A stretch of DNA of 43,163 bases from an uncultured Prevotella sp. (GCA_905235905.1 CAJONO010000006.1:1-43163), one strand, 5' to 3'; counted from the stretch's first letter, positions 34,240 through 43,073 are shown. Notes: generated by a model not told the origin, from the sequence alone. Numbers and translations are program-made.

Positions 34240-34458
34240 TCAGGGATTGTACATATCCTTGCAGTAGAAAGCCATAATGTCGTCAAGCATCCGCTTGGCT
34301 TCGACGGCAGGGCTGGAAGGGTCGAGCTTGATGGCCTCGATATAACAATTGATGGCTTCCGAAAAGTTTCCTGCTTTTCGGAAGCCATTACCTTGCTGAT
34401 AGAGCTGTTCGGCTGATGCTTGTGGGGTCATGTCTTGTTCTTTATCTTCTGAACTCAT
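34240..34458 (-). CDS. Small TPR-motif protein (72 aa)
   Basis: One complete tetratricopeptide repeat is visible, [20 protein letters not shown] followed by [15 protein letters not shown], flanked by a polar N-terminus and a helical C-terminus. Cytosolic and probably protein-binding. The ATG at 34458 overlaps the folD stop as ATGA, so it is translated from the folD mRNA; starting at 34509 would add 17 residues inside folD. Confidence 0.75.
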   Translation of the reverse strand: MSSEDKEQDMTPQASAEQLYQQGNGFRKAGNFSEAINCYIEAIKLDPSSPAVEAKRMLDDIMAFYCKDMYNP

Positions 34459-35333
34459 TTGTAAATTTCTTTCCTTCCTGCGGCCAATGTGTTCTTCATG
34501 AGCGAGCAAATGGTCATGGGGCCCACGCCACCTGGCACAGGGGTAATGAAGCTACACTTTGGAGCCACCTCGTCGAACTTCACGTCGCCGTTCAGGCGGA
34601 AACCATTCTTTCGAGAGGAATCGGGCACACGGGTGGTGCCAACATCAATGACCACTGCCCCCTCTTTCACCATGTCGGCCGTCACAAAGTCTGGCTTGCC
34701 GATGGCGGCAATGATAATGTCGGCAGCACGGCACTCTTCCTTTAGCGTTGCTGAATGAGAGTGACATACGGTCACTGTGGCATCGCCATATTGCTTTTGC
34801 ACCATAAGCCGGGCCATGGGCTTGCCCACGATGTTCGAGCGTCCCAGCACTACGCACTTCTTGCCGCTCGTCTCGATACCATAGCGTTGCAGCAAGGTGA
34901 CGATGCCGAGGGGCGTGGCAGAAACAAAACAGGGCAGGCCAATGGCCATGCGGCCCACGTTGACGGGATGGAACCCATCTACGTCCTTGCGGTAGTCGAT
35001 GGCCTCGATAATCTTCTGCTCGTCGATGTGTTTAGGCAGGGGTAGCTGTACGATGAAGCCGTCTACGTCGTCATCGGCATTCAACCGCGATACACACTGC
35101 AGCAGTTCTGCTTCGGTTACATCTGCTTCATAGCGTATGAGTGTCGACCTGAAGCCACATGCCTCACAAGCCAGCACCTTATTCTTCACGTAGGTCTCAC
35201 TACCGCCATCGTGCCCCACAAGCACTGCTGCCAGATGAGGCTGTCTGCCCCCTGCAGCCATCATCGCTTTCACTTCTTCGGCAATCTCGGCCTTGATGGC
35301 CGCCGCCGTTGCCTTTCCGTCAATCAACTTCAT
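34455..35333 (-). CDS. folD: FolD methylenetetrahydrofolate dehydrogenase/cyclohydrolase (292 aa)
   Basis: A bifunctional cytosolic enzyme interconverting 5,10-methylene- and 10-formyl-tetrahydrofolate. [14 protein letters not shown] holds the catalytic Lys region, and [19 protein letters not shown] is signature 1. [17 protein letters not shown] is the NADP-binding motif, and [20 protein letters not shown] is signature 2. The length is normal. The TPR gene is coupled downstream. Confidence 0.95.
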   Translation of the reverse strand: MKLIDGKATAAAIKAEIAEEVKAMMAAGGRQPHLAAVLVGHDGGSETYVKNKVLACEACGFRSTLIRYEADVTEAELLQCVSRLNADDDVDGFIVQLPLPKHIDEQKIIEAIDYRKDVDGFHPVNVGRMAIGLPCFVSATPLGIVTLLQRYGIETSGKKCVVLGRSNIVGKPMARLMVQKQYGDATVTVCHSHSATLKEECRAADIIIAAIGKPDFVTADMVKEGAVVIDVGTTRVPDSSRKNGFRLNGDVKFDEVAPKCSFITPVPGGVGPMTICSLMKNTLAAGRKEIYK

Positions 35334-35353
35334 AGTCCGTTCTTTTTTCTTGG

Positions 35354-35385
35354 CAAAATTACGAATATATTCTCAAAGAGGCAAA
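35354..35385 (-). promoter_or_regulatory. Promoter of folD
   Basis: On the minus strand TTTG (35385-35382), 20 bases, TAATTTTG (35361-35354), 20 bases before the ATG at 35333. Confidence 0.75.
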
Positions 35386-35447
35386 TCTTAGCCCGCTTTT
35401 TTTATTAATTTCACTATAGAGGGTTAAGCAGGGGGTAGACAAAATCA

Positions 35448-36539
35448 TCAGAAGTACTTGGTTATTTTTGCGTTCTGGAAGTTGTTCATTTCATTTACCA
35501 TGCGTACGGCGGAGTCGACAATAGGAAAGGCACAAAGGGCACCTGTGCCCTCGCCCAGTCGCAATCCCAGATGGAGTAGGGGGCTGGCCCCAATAATGTC
35601 GAGCATTCGCCGGTGTCCGTTCTCGTCGCCACAGTGGGCAAATATCATATACTGCTGTGAGGCGGGATAGAGTTTGATTGCGGCTATGGCGCAGGCTGTC
35701 ATGATAAAGCCGTCTATTAATATAATAAGGTGTCGTTCTGCAGCACGAAGCATGGCACCTATGGCAGCAATCATCTCGAAGCCACCGAAATAACGAAGGC
35801 AGCGCATAACATCGACACAGTCAGCACCTTCTGTAGATTCTGCTTGCAGGATGAAAATATCGCTGACAAAAGACTTGTAATGGCTGACGGCTTCGGCCAG
35901 TACCTCATGTTTATGGCGAACACCAGGGCTATCGAGACCGGCACCAGCACCGATACAGTCGTCCAGAGGTATGTTGCCCAGAAGATGCATCCAGATGCTG
36001 GAAGGCGATGTGTTGCCGATGCCCATCTCGCCAATGCTCAGAATACGGCAGCCCTCGGTAATGCAGTCATCAGCAAGGTCACTTCCTATCTGTATTGCGA
36101 GGTCGAATTGCTGTTCGGTCATTGCTGGCTCATAGAGGAAGTTTTTAGTGCCGTGGGCTATCTTGCGGTCCAGAATAAGGGTGTCCGTGGGGAAGTCGTA
36201 ATCAACGCCCACGTCGACTATACGGAGCCGGAAGCCGTGCTGTCGGCAGAACATGTTAACGCCTCCGCCACCTTGGGCGAAGTTAAGCATCTGCTGCCAA
36301 GTGACCTCGCGTGGCGAAACGCTGACACCTTCACGCTCTATGCCGTGATCGGCACCTAACAGCAAGTGACAGGGATGAGCCAGTTTTGGCGATAGCGTCT
36401 GCTGAACAAGACACACTTGCATGGCGAGTTCCTCTAATCGTCCGAGCGAGCCTTTGGGCTTGTTCAGGTTATCGATTTTGTTTTGTATGGCCGCCTGCAA
36501 CGTGCGGTCGGTGGGACGTATGTCGAATGATTTCATCAT
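35448..36539 (-). CDS. cobT: CobT, nicotinate-nucleotide-dimethylbenzimidazole phosphoribosyltransferase (363 aa)
   Basis: Makes alpha-ribazole phosphate, the lower-ligand precursor of cobalamin. LLGADHGIEREGVSVSP is the N-terminal substrate motif, ILSIGEMGIGNTSPSSIWM the conserved glycine-rich loop, and LRLGEGTGALCAFPIVDSA the catalytic Glu region. The length is normal. The start is one base after the cobU stop. It is the last gene of the cobS-cobU-cobT run. Confidence 0.94.
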   Translation of the reverse strand: MMKSFDIRPTDRTLQAAIQNKIDNLNKPKGSLGRLEELAMQVCLVQQTLSPKLAHPCHLLLGADHGIEREGVSVSPREVTWQQMLNFAQGGGGVNMFCRQHGFRLRIVDVGVDYDFPTDTLILDRKIAHGTKNFLYEPAMTEQQFDLAIQIGSDLADDCITEGCRILSIGEMGIGNTSPSSIWMHLLGNIPLDDCIGAGAGLDSPGVRHKHEVLAEAVSHYKSFVSDIFILQAESTEGADCVDVMRCLRYFGGFEMIAAIGAMLRAAERHLIILIDGFIMTACAIAAIKLYPASQQYMIFAHCGDENGHRRMLDIIGASPLLHLGLRLGEGTGALCAFPIVDSAVRMVNEMNNFQNAKITKYF

Positions 36540-36540
36540 T

Positions 36541-37083
36541 TTACTTGATTTTCACAGGGATGCCGCTCACCATGAGGAAAACCTCATCGGCATGGGCGGC
36601 AATATATTGGTTCGTCCAACCTTCAAGATCGGTGAAACGTCGCTGAAGTGCGTTCTCACTAACGCCGCCAAGACCTATCTCGTTGGTAACGAAGATATAA
36701 GTGGCATCGTGGTTTGTGAAGGCATCGAACTCAGCCTTTACGGCTGCAAGGACTTCTTGCGTGTCGAACGACACTTCGGTCTTTTCTTCCATAGGAAGGG
36801 GCTGACTCGGAAGTATCCAGTTTGTTAGCCAAAGTGTTACGCAGTCTATGACGACAACACGTCCGGAAAGATTGTGGCGACTCAGGAATTTCTCTTCTTC
36901 AATGGTAGTCCATTGTGGCCCGCGACGCTCTTGGTGGCGACTTACCCGCTCACGGAACTCGTCGTCCCATACATGGGCCGTTGCCACATAGACTGGGCTA
37001 TCGCTGAGCGAGAGTGCCATTGCTTCGGCAAATGAGCTTTTGCCTGACCGCTGACCACCAGTAATAAGTATTATTTTTTTCAT
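36541..37083 (-). CDS. cobU: CobU, adenosylcobinamide kinase/guanylyltransferase (180 aa)
   Basis: Phosphorylates and guanylylates adenosylcobinamide before the nucleotide loop is attached. LITGGQRSGKSSFAEAMAL holds the P-loop, VYVATAHVWDDEFRERV the guanylyl-acceptor His region, and RRGPQWTTIEE and FVTNEIGLGG follow. I chose the ATG at 37083, which begins MKKIILITGG after the cobS stop; a start at 37098 would overlap cobS by eight bases. Confidence 0.94.
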   Translation of the reverse strand: MKKIILITGGQRSGKSSFAEAMALSLSDSPVYVATAHVWDDEFRERVSRHQERRGPQWTTIEEEKFLSRHNLSGRVVVIDCVTLWLTNWILPSQPLPMEEKTEVSFDTQEVLAAVKAEFDAFTNHDATYIFVTNEIGLGGVSENALQRRFTDLEGWTNQYIAAHADEVFLMVSGIPVKIK

Positions 37084-37090
37084 GTCGCGG

Positions 37091-37921
37091 CTATTCACAG
37101 TTCACTACACAACAAACCACCAGATAGACCGTCAGCTCGATAAGCAGGCAAACGGCTCCACAGCAATCGCCTGTGTAGCCTCGCAGACGGCGCCAGATGA
37201 GCAGGTAAAGGAAATACATGACCAGACAGGGAATGAACAGCATCATATCCCAGGGCATTCCCGTCAGCCAGATAAACGCAGCCATGGGCAGCAAGCCTTG
37301 TATGGCAAGGCCGATGCCTGCTTGCCAGTCTGGTTTGCGGTAGATGGTCTTATTTTTGGCTTCCTCTTCTGTACGGGCGTATGGCATCATCATTACCAGT
37401 TGGGCCGTTACCATCTTGGAGAAAGGATCGGCGGCGAAAATGACGAAAGCTGCCAGTCCTCTCCCATCCAAAGGAAAGGGTAGGGAGTTGGTTTCGCTCA
37501 TTGCTATTGAGAAAAGCGTGGCAGCAAGCAACAGCAGATAAACCACAAGACCGAGCACACCGTAGGTTCCTATGTGTGAGTCTTTCATAATTACAAGAAT
37601 TCGCTCGCGGTTGGTGCCGCCACCGCCAAAACCATCGAAGAAGTCGGCAAGACCGTCTTCATGGAAGGCACCGGTAAGGAGCATCCGCATGGCAATGGCC
37701 ACTATAACGGCAATGGGCATCGGAACATAGTAGCTGCAAGCATAGAGTGTCAGCGCCATCACGCCACTTGTGAGCCACCCTGTCAGTGGCCAGCATTCCA
37801 CCACAGAGCTGTAGGCTTGCTTCGGTGGCTGGCGCAAACGCCAAAATGGCAGCCGTGTGAAAAAAATGAACGATGCCAAGATTCGGTCATACCATTTTAT
37901 TTGGTCAATGTTTACCTCCAT
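37091..37921 (-). CDS. cobS: CobS, adenosylcobinamide-GDP ribazoletransferase (276 aa)
   Basis: A membrane enzyme that joins adenosylcobinamide-GDP to alpha-ribazole, completing cobalamin. The N-terminal SFIFFTRLPFWRL, then TGAFHEDGLADFFDGFGGG with the metal-binding Asp cluster and RILVIMKDSHIGTYGVLGLV, are diagnostic. Six or so membrane segments are visible. Between two of them the protein reads SETNSLPFPLDGRGLA, whose DNA (37459-37487) looks like the GC-rich hairpin repeats of this genome and may be an in-frame insertion. Confidence 0.92.
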   Translation of the reverse strand: MEVNIDQIKWYDRILASFIFFTRLPFWRLRQPPKQAYSSVVECWPLTGWLTSGVMALTLYACSYYVPMPIAVIVAIAMRMLLTGAFHEDGLADFFDGFGGGGTNRERILVIMKDSHIGTYGVLGLVVYLLLLAATLFSIAMSETNSLPFPLDGRGLAAFVIFAADPFSKMVTAQLVMMMPYARTEEEAKNKTIYRKPDWQAGIGLAIQGLLPMAAFIWLTGMPWDMMLFIPCLVMYFLYLLIWRRLRGYTGDCCGAVCLLIELTVYLVVCCVVNCE

Positions 37922-37986
37922 CTATTTTTCTTTTCTAATTCTATTCGTCTTCCAGTAATATTGTTTGTTACTTTTTTATTATTTTG

Positions 37987-37994
37987 CAAAATTA
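37987..37994 (-). promoter_or_regulatory. -7 element of cobSUT
   Basis: TAATTTTG on the minus strand, 65 bases before the ATG at 37921, with no well-spaced TTG. No cobalamin-riboswitch consensus is visible between it and the gene. Confidence 0.5.
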
Positions 37995-38049
37995 CGAAAT
38001 AAATCACAATCTCAGACGCTTTTCCGAAATTAAATTCTCTTTCTTGGTA

Positions 38050-38079
38050 AATAAAATTCTTGAGAATAAAATTCTTGAG
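38050..38079. repeat. Two tandem 15-bp repeats
   Basis: AATAAAATTCTTGAG occurs twice in direct succession (38050-38064 and 38065-38079). The second copy runs into AATTTTC, so AATTCT-TG-AGAATT forms a palindrome. It lies upstream of the cobS promoter. Confidence 0.8.
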
Positions 38080-38131
38080 AATTTTCTATTTATCATAATG
38101 CCGATTCTGATATAAAACGGTATGCATTATG

Positions 38132-38212
38132 AATTACCTTGCAATTCAGCCTAAATTAGCGTCTAATTCATGCTGAACCATCGCTCAATTCATGCTGAAT
38201 TGCAAGGTAATT
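38132..38212. repeat. 11-bp-phased AATT palindromic element, copy C
   Basis: AATTACCTTGCAATTCAGC (38132-38150) and GCTGAATTGCAAGGTAATT (38194-38212) are a perfect 19-bp inverted repeat. AATT starts at 38132, 38143, 38154, 38165, 38187, 38198 and 38209, with AACC at 38176: eight consecutive positions exactly 11 bp apart. AATTCATGCTGAA occurs twice inside, 22 bp apart. It lies between the end of kdgK and the cobS promoter. Confidence 0.88.
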
Positions 38213-38220
38213 TGACTTAG

Positions 38221-38286
38221 TTGAATTTATCGTTCAATTTCGTGGAATTAATCGTTAGATATCGCGGAATTTATCGTTAAGTTTAA
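38221..38286. repeat. Three 22-bp tandem repeats reaching the kdgK stop codon
   Basis: Units 38221-38242, 38243-38264 and 38265-38286 share the pattern (T/C)GGAATTnATCGTTnnATnTCG with some variation. The third unit covers the kdgK stop codon (38283-38285). The period is twice the 11-bp step of copy C just upstream, so the two arrays are probably one composite element. Confidence 0.75.
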
Positions 38287-39341
38287 ATGGTGGTTTTATA
38301 GAGCATGTTTATGTTGTGTCGATGCTCAACAACATCCATGATTTCCTCGTCGGTAGCAAGATTGAAGTCACCAGGAATGGTATTTTTCAAGGCCGATGCA
38401 GCTAATGAGTAGTTCAGTTGTAGTTGCTTGTCATTAGGGAATGCTTTCACTGCGTGAAGCAGTCCGGCCATGAATGCGTCGCCAACACCCACAGGATCGA
38501 CTACGTCGGGAATATCGATGATGGGTGCCTGAAGCAGTTCGCCGTCTGTCCACAGCAGTGCTGTCAACGTATGGTGATTGGATGCAACCATGTTTCGCAT
38601 GCCCATCAGCCAGTTTCGGCAGCGCGGATAAGTGGTATGAATTTCATCGAACCACTCACGATATTCGTCCATTTGCATCTCAAAATGTGAATCGGTGGCT
38701 GTGAATGGCGGCTGTTTGCGCTGACAGAGCCACTCAAACTCGATGGCATCGCCAAACATCATGTCGCACCGTGACAGCATGCGGCCGATGGTCTTACGTG
38801 GTTCGGCACCATAGCGCCAGAGGTTCTTTCGGTAGTTGATGTCGAAGGACACGGTCAGCCCCAGCTCGTCGGCCACGTCGAGTGCCTCGAAAGTGGCATC
38901 GGCAGCCTGTTGGGAAATGGCAGCAGTGATGCCGGAAACATGGAAGATAGAAGCATCTTTCAGGAACTCACGCCATGGAATCATGCCGGGCTTCAGGTCG
39001 GAATAGGCCGAGCCTGTACGGTCGTAAATGACCTTTGCGGCACGCATGCCGGCAGCCGGCTCAAAATAGTAGGTGCCAATGCGGTCGCCACCATAGAGCA
39101 CACGGCTCGTGTCTACTCCGAGCTGAGCCAGGCACATGGCTCCGGCATGGCCTACGGGGGTGTCGGGAAGACGGGTAATATACTCCACCTCATCGCCCAG
39201 CGTTGCAAGCGATACGGCCACATTTGCTTCACTGCCACCATACTTGCTTATGAAATAGTCGCCCTGTGTCAGCCGCAGATGGTCGGACTTGGAAAAACGA
39301 AGGAGCAACTCTCCAAATGTTACAATCTTATGCTTATTCAT
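38283..39341 (-). CDS. kdgK: 2-dehydro-3-deoxygluconokinase (352 aa)
   Basis: A PfkB-family kinase that phosphorylates KDG, the product of altronate and mannonate dehydratases. VTFGELLLRFS is the N-terminus, YGGSEANVAVSLATLG the sugar-binding motif, and VVDPVGVGDAFMAGLLHAV the catalytic DPVGVGD motif with its Asp base. Relatives of this length in Bacteroidetes are KDG kinases; another sugar is possible. It shares a pathway with uxaA at 12797 but lies 24 kb away, alone on its strand. Confidence 0.88.
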   Translation of the reverse strand: MNKHKIVTFGELLLRFSKSDHLRLTQGDYFISKYGGSEANVAVSLATLGDEVEYITRLPDTPVGHAGAMCLAQLGVDTSRVLYGGDRIGTYYFEPAAGMRAAKVIYDRTGSAYSDLKPGMIPWREFLKDASIFHVSGITAAISQQAADATFEALDVADELGLTVSFDINYRKNLWRYGAEPRKTIGRMLSRCDMMFGDAIEFEWLCQRKQPPFTATDSHFEMQMDEYREWFDEIHTTYPRCRNWLMGMRNMVASNHHTLTALLWTDGELLQAPIIDIPDVVDPVGVGDAFMAGLLHAVKAFPNDKQLQLNYSLAASALKNTIPGDFNLATDEEIMDVVEHRHNINMLYKTTI

Positions 39342-39365
39342 ATTGTCAATTCAGTTTTTGTGTCG

Positions 39366-39394
39366 CAAATTTACGAAAAAAAACTCAATTACAA
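39366..39394 (-). promoter_or_regulatory. Promoter of kdgK
   Basis: On the minus strand TTG (39394-39392), 18 bases, TAAATTTG (39373-39366), 24 bases before the ATG at 39341. It nearly abuts the divergent promoter of the clostripain gene. Confidence 0.65.
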
Positions 39395-39416
39395 TGTTCA
39401 TTTGCTGATTTTTTTG

Positions 39417-39424
39417 TAACTTTG
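39417..39424 (+). promoter_or_regulatory. -7 element of the clostripain-like gene
   Basis: TAACTTTG, 33 bases before the ATG at 39458. A longer frame open from 39266 passes through it and the kdgK start, so 39458 is the preferred start. Confidence 0.6.
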
Positions 39425-39457
39425 CCTCAAAATCTTGAGAAATGCGCTGATAAAAGA

Positions 39458-40714
39458 ATGAGAAAACGAAAAATCTGGCTATTGACTGTCGGCTTTTGCC
39501 TCTTGGCTATCGGCTGTGGCAAAGACCATGATAACGGTGATGATACTCCCCCACTACCCTTCGAGCGCACCGTTCTTGTCTATATGTCTGCCGAGAACAA
39601 TCTGAGTGGCGAGAATATCATCAAAAAGGAGATGGAAGAACTGCGAGTAGGCTCACGCAACATCGGCCATAACGCCCTTGTTGTCTATGTCGATGACAGT
39701 TCCCCCAAACCACCCTATATCATCAGGCTCCAAGACGGTGTGACTAAAGATTCTCTGTCGTTTGGAAAGGACACGCTTTCCTCTTCTCCGCAAACTATTA
39801 AATATGTATTAGATTACACTTCTGACCACTATCCAGCTCTGGAATATGGTCTTGTGCTTTGGGGACATGCATCGGGATGGGTGATGGAAGATTCTGTAGG
39901 ACTGTCGAGAAGTCAATACCGGGCTTTCGGTATGGACAACGGCAGAAACAGCACGTCGCCATATCTGTCAGGAAAATGGATAAACATCCCTACCCTATCC
40001 AAGGTTTTGAGCGACTGGGACCACAAGCTGCGATTCATTCTCGGCGATTGTTGCCTGTTCCAATGCATAGAGTGTGCCTACGAACTGCGTCATACGGCTG
40101 ACTTTATCATCGGGTCGGCAGCTGAAATTCCTGGCAAAGGTGCTCCATACGACACGATGACGAAAAGCATGTTCAATACTACCGACACCTTCTATCAGGC
40201 CATTGCCGATTCCTATTTTGCTCAAGTCATTCCCATTTCTTATACGGATTCCGATTGGAGATATCACGAATATAACAGTCGGACGCCACTCTCGGTTGTG
40301 AAGACCAGCGAGCTTCCTCAACTGGCTGTTGCCACCAATGCTGTGCTCCACTCGTTTCTGTCAAAAGAAAGCAACATGATTCCTTCCGTGGCCGGACTTA
40401 TATACTATGGAAAAGCTCAGAAGATAGACATGTACGACATGAACGACATCATGCTGCACAATGCCGACTCAACGGCCTATTCGAAATGGAAGGAGGCCTT
40501 CGACCGTGCTGTTGTCTACAAGAAAAACGCCAAAAACGGATGGATGACCAACGGTATGGTGCCGTATGACAACTTCAAGAATCTTACTGACGAGCGCTAT
40601 GGCGGTATCAGTATGTTTGTGCCGCAAACCATACCCTATCAGACTCCCTATCAGGAATACATCACTCACCTGAGTTGGTACTATGCGGCAGGACTCTACG
40701 AATTGGGCTGGTAA
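39458..40714 (+). CDS. Clostripain-like (C11) cysteine peptidase lipoprotein (418 aa)
   Basis: The lipobox LLAIGC places the lipidated Cys at residue 20. The C11 domain starts RTVLVYMSAENNLS; the catalytic His is His137 in LVLWGHASGW and the nucleophile is in FILGDCCLFQCIE (Cys198 or Cys199). Family members cleave after Arg or Lys and often mature themselves; in gut Bacteroidetes they are surface or periplasmic. The 3' end overlaps the end of gldE on the other strand by 19 bases. Confidence 0.88.
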   Translation: MRKRKIWLLTVGFCLLAIGCGKDHDNGDDTPPLPFERTVLVYMSAENNLSGENIIKKEMEELRVGSRNIGHNALVVYVDDSSPKPPYIIRLQDGVTKDSLSFGKDTLSSSPQTIKYVLDYTSDHYPALEYGLVLWGHASGWVMEDSVGLSRSQYRAFGMDNGRNSTSPYLSGKWINIPTLSKVLSDWDHKLRFILGDCCLFQCIECAYELRHTADFIIGSAAEIPGKGAPYDTMTKSMFNTTDTFYQAIADSYFAQVIPISYTDSDWRYHEYNSRTPLSVVKTSELPQLAVATNAVLHSFLSKESNMIPSVAGLIYYGKAQKIDMYDMNDIMLHNADSTAYSKWKEAFDRAVVYKKNAKNGWMTNGMVPYDNFKNLTDERYGGISMFVPQTIPYQTPYQEYITHLSWYYAAGLYELGW

Positions 40715-42009
40715 ATGATTTTGATTTTTGAGATGCGGTGTTCGTTCATCTCAACAATCTCAAACTTCAGATTCTTGTATTCCAGCGTCTCGTGAACTTT
40801 CGGGAAATCGCCCTTCAGTTCGAGCATCAGACCGGCCAACGTATCGGCATCGCCCTGCACCTCGTCGAACAACTCATCGTCCAAGTCGAGAAGTCGCAGG
40901 AAGTCTGTAAGCAATGTCTTGCCCTCAAACACGTAGGTGTTAGCGTTCAGACGGACATACGATTTTTCTTCCTCGTCATATTCGTCGTTGATTTCACCGA
41001 CAATCTCCTCCAGAATATCCTCAAGCGTCACCATGCCACTGGTGCCGCCAAACTCATCGACAACGATGGCGATGTGGACTTTGTTCTCCTGAAAGTCGCA
41101 CAGAAGGTCGTCAATCTTCTTGGTCTCAGGCACGAAATAGGGCGGTCTGATAAGCGACTGCCAGCGGAAGGAAGCTGGTTTCGACAAGTGAGGCAACAGG
41201 TCCTTGATATAAAGAATGCCCCGAATATTGTCCATAGAATCCTGATAGACAGGAATGCGCGAGTAATTATTCTCCACAATGCAATGAAGCACATCGGGAA
41301 AGGTGGAGCGAAAGTCCAGTGCAACCACATCCTGTCGGCTGGTCATCACCTCCTTGGCTGTTTCATCGCCAAAGCGAACGATGCCCTCCAGCATGTTCTG
41401 TTCCGCCTTGATGTCTTCCTTGTCGGTTAGCTCCAGTGCCTGTTCAAGATCGTCTACGCTAAGCACGTGGTTCTCCTTCTGAACAACCTTTTCTGCCAGC
41501 ACTCCTGTGCTGATAAGCACAGTGGCCAATGGCCTGAACAATCGTTCGAGACCAACGATGATGCCAGCAAACGCTCTGCATACCGTCAGCGAATGCTTGG
41601 CACAATAGACCTTGGGCATAATTTCACCAAAAAGCAACAACAGAAACGTGAGCAATATGGTAATGACAACAAACTCCAGCCAATAGGCATGACCAAAGTC
41701 GATGGTATGCGCAAAGAAATAGTTACAGAGCATAATAATGGTCACATTCACCAGATTGTTGGTTATCAGAATCGTGGCCAAGGTGCGCTCCGAGTCGGCA
41801 CGTAGCATCTTAATCAGTTCGTCGCTCTTGCGCTTCTCTTCGTCAAGTTCATTGAGGTCGCTGGGAGTAAGAGAGAAAAAGGCTATCTCAGAACCAGAGG
41901 CAAACCCAGAGACAAAAAGCAATAGGCAGGCCATAACGCCTGCCATAATGGCTCCCAAAGATGGAGTCAAGAATTGAACCTCATTAAATAATTGTAGGAA
42001 AGAATCCAT
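40696..42009 (-). CDS. gldE: GldE-like CNNM/CorC-family membrane protein (437 aa)
   Basis: An N-terminal CNNM/DUF21 domain with about four membrane segments ([40 protein letters not shown]) is followed by two CBS domains (about 205-330; [40 protein letters not shown]). A C-terminal CorC_HlyC domain follows. The position after ssb is that of gldE in many Bacteroidetes, where the protein assists lipoprotein GldD in gliding or type IX secretion. Divalent metal transport is the alternative role of the wider family. It starts 18 bases after the ssb stop. Confidence 0.88.
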   Translation of the reverse strand: MDSFLQLFNEVQFLTPSLGAIMAGVMACLLLFVSGFASGSEIAFFSLTPSDLNELDEEKRKSDELIKMLRADSERTLATILITNNLVNVTIIMLCNYFFAHTIDFGHAYWLEFVVITILLTFLLLLFGEIMPKVYCAKHSLTVCRAFAGIIVGLERLFRPLATVLISTGVLAEKVVQKENHVLSVDDLEQALELTDKEDIKAEQNMLEGIVRFGDETAKEVMTSRQDVVALDFRSTFPDVLHCIVENNYSRIPVYQDSMDNIRGILYIKDLLPHLSKPASFRWQSLIRPPYFVPETKKIDDLLCDFQENKVHIAIVVDEFGGTSGMVTLEDILEEIVGEINDEYDEEEKSYVRLNANTYVFEGKTLLTDFLRLLDLDDELFDEVQGDADTLAGLMLELKGDFPKVHETLEYKNLKFEIVEMNEHRISKIKIIYQPNS

Positions 42010-42027
42010 TTTCGTTAGGTCGTTTCT

Positions 42028-42450
42028 TTAGAACGGTAAGGTTTCGCTGCCGCTATTATCGTTGTCCTGTGGCGCTGTCGTGCGTTGCGTTGGTTGAGAC
42101 GGCTGAGCCTGTACTGACTGCGAACGAGGTGTAAGCATCTCCATATTATCAGCCCACACCTCAGTGTAATACTGTCGCTGACCTTGCTTGTTGTCGAACG
42201 AGGCATAGTGCAACCGGCCCTCTATATAGAGCTTGTCGCCCTTATGCACGTAACGTTCCACTATCTCAGCCAGTCGTTTCCAGAGAATAACATTGTGCCA
42301 TTCTGTTCTGTCTGGCACTTGCGTACCATTCTGCAAAGTGTAGCCCCGCTCGGTGGTAGCAAGCGTAATACGAGCCACGGCCTGTCCTTGATCCACATAG
42401 CGAACCTCCGGCTCCTTGCCCACATTGCCTATCAGCATCACCTTGTTCAT
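42028..42450 (-). CDS. ssb: Single-stranded DNA-binding protein (140 aa)
   Basis: OB-fold SSB: MNKVMLIGNVGKEPEVRYVD, then RTEWHNVILWKRLAEIVERY and KLYIEGRLHYASFDNK. A Gln/Pro/Thr-rich linker ends in the acidic-hydrophobic tip GSETLPF that recruits partner proteins. Essential for replication and repair. Upstream of gldE and 41 bases downstream of the unknown gene at 42492. Confidence 0.95.
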   Translation of the reverse strand: MNKVMLIGNVGKEPEVRYVDQGQAVARITLATTERGYTLQNGTQVPDRTEWHNVILWKRLAEIVERYVHKGDKLYIEGRLHYASFDNKQGQRQYYTEVWADNMEMLTPRSQSVQAQPSQPTQRTTAPQDNDNSGSETLPF

Positions 42451-42491
42451 ACGCGTCGGTTACTTAAATTTCCCCAGGAATCGACAAGCCG

Positions 42492-43037
42492 TTACTTGCA
42501 CATACCGAGATACTTGAAATGGAAGTTCTTACCTTTGGCAGAAGGGAACTGACTGCGCTCGTCGACACGTTGGCGCAAATGCTCTACAATACGATTGTAG
42601 CAGTCCATGCCCGACATTGCTTTTAGCTGTGCAACGAAATGAGTGTCACGATATTGAAACTTGCCTGTTCCAGGAACCATCTGAACGCGCTTGAAGTCCA
42701 TCGTACCCTCATACCATCCCTCACGCTCTTCATTCAGCTTCAGAATCACAGGCGAAGCCATGCGCTCCTTCTCTTCCACCATGGGGTGTGAGCGCAAAGC
42801 TTTCTTGTCCTTGAAATCGGCCATGGTTGCAGCTTCTGTCTTAATAATAATAAAATAAACACGCGGGCGAATCTTATAACGCTTAGGAAAGAACATGTCG
42901 CTTGCCGCATAGTCACGAATATCTGCCTCGAGAACGTGATTCATGTCTATTTCGTCAATACTTCTCAGAAAATCAATAGCCTCATCGGCACTACCGACAA
43001 GCGTCTCCCTATCAAAATACCTTAAATATAAATTCAT
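42492..43037 (-). CDS. Conserved-looking protein of unknown function (181 aa)
   Basis: I do not recognise a family. It begins MNLYLRYFDRETLVGSADEA with an alpha/beta pattern, has PKRYKIRPRVYFIIIKTEA in the middle and a basic C-terminus (FPSAKGKNFHFKYLGMCK). There is no signal peptide or membrane segment, so it is probably cytosolic. It starts about 36 bases after the tRNA-Gly gene and precedes ssb on the same strand. The reading frame and codon use look like a real gene. Confidence 0.7.
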   Translation of the reverse strand: MNLYLRYFDRETLVGSADEAIDFLRSIDEIDMNHVLEADIRDYAASDMFFPKRYKIRPRVYFIIIKTEAATMADFKDKKALRSHPMVEEKERMASPVILKLNEEREGWYEGTMDFKRVQMVPGTGKFQYRDTHFVAQLKAMSGMDCYNRIVEHLRQRVDERSQFPSAKGKNFHFKYLGMCK

Positions 43038-43073
43038 CAGAATATTGTTGTTTTCCTAAAAATAAAAAAAGAG

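Noticed and set aside
37922..38130. Possible cobalamin riboswitch ahead of cobS
   Set aside because: The leader is AT-rich and lacks the conserved B12-box and GCCACTG-type core.
38132..38286. Possible CRISPR array
   Set aside because: The repeats are contiguous 11- and 22-bp units without unique spacers of 30 bases or more, and no cas gene is present.
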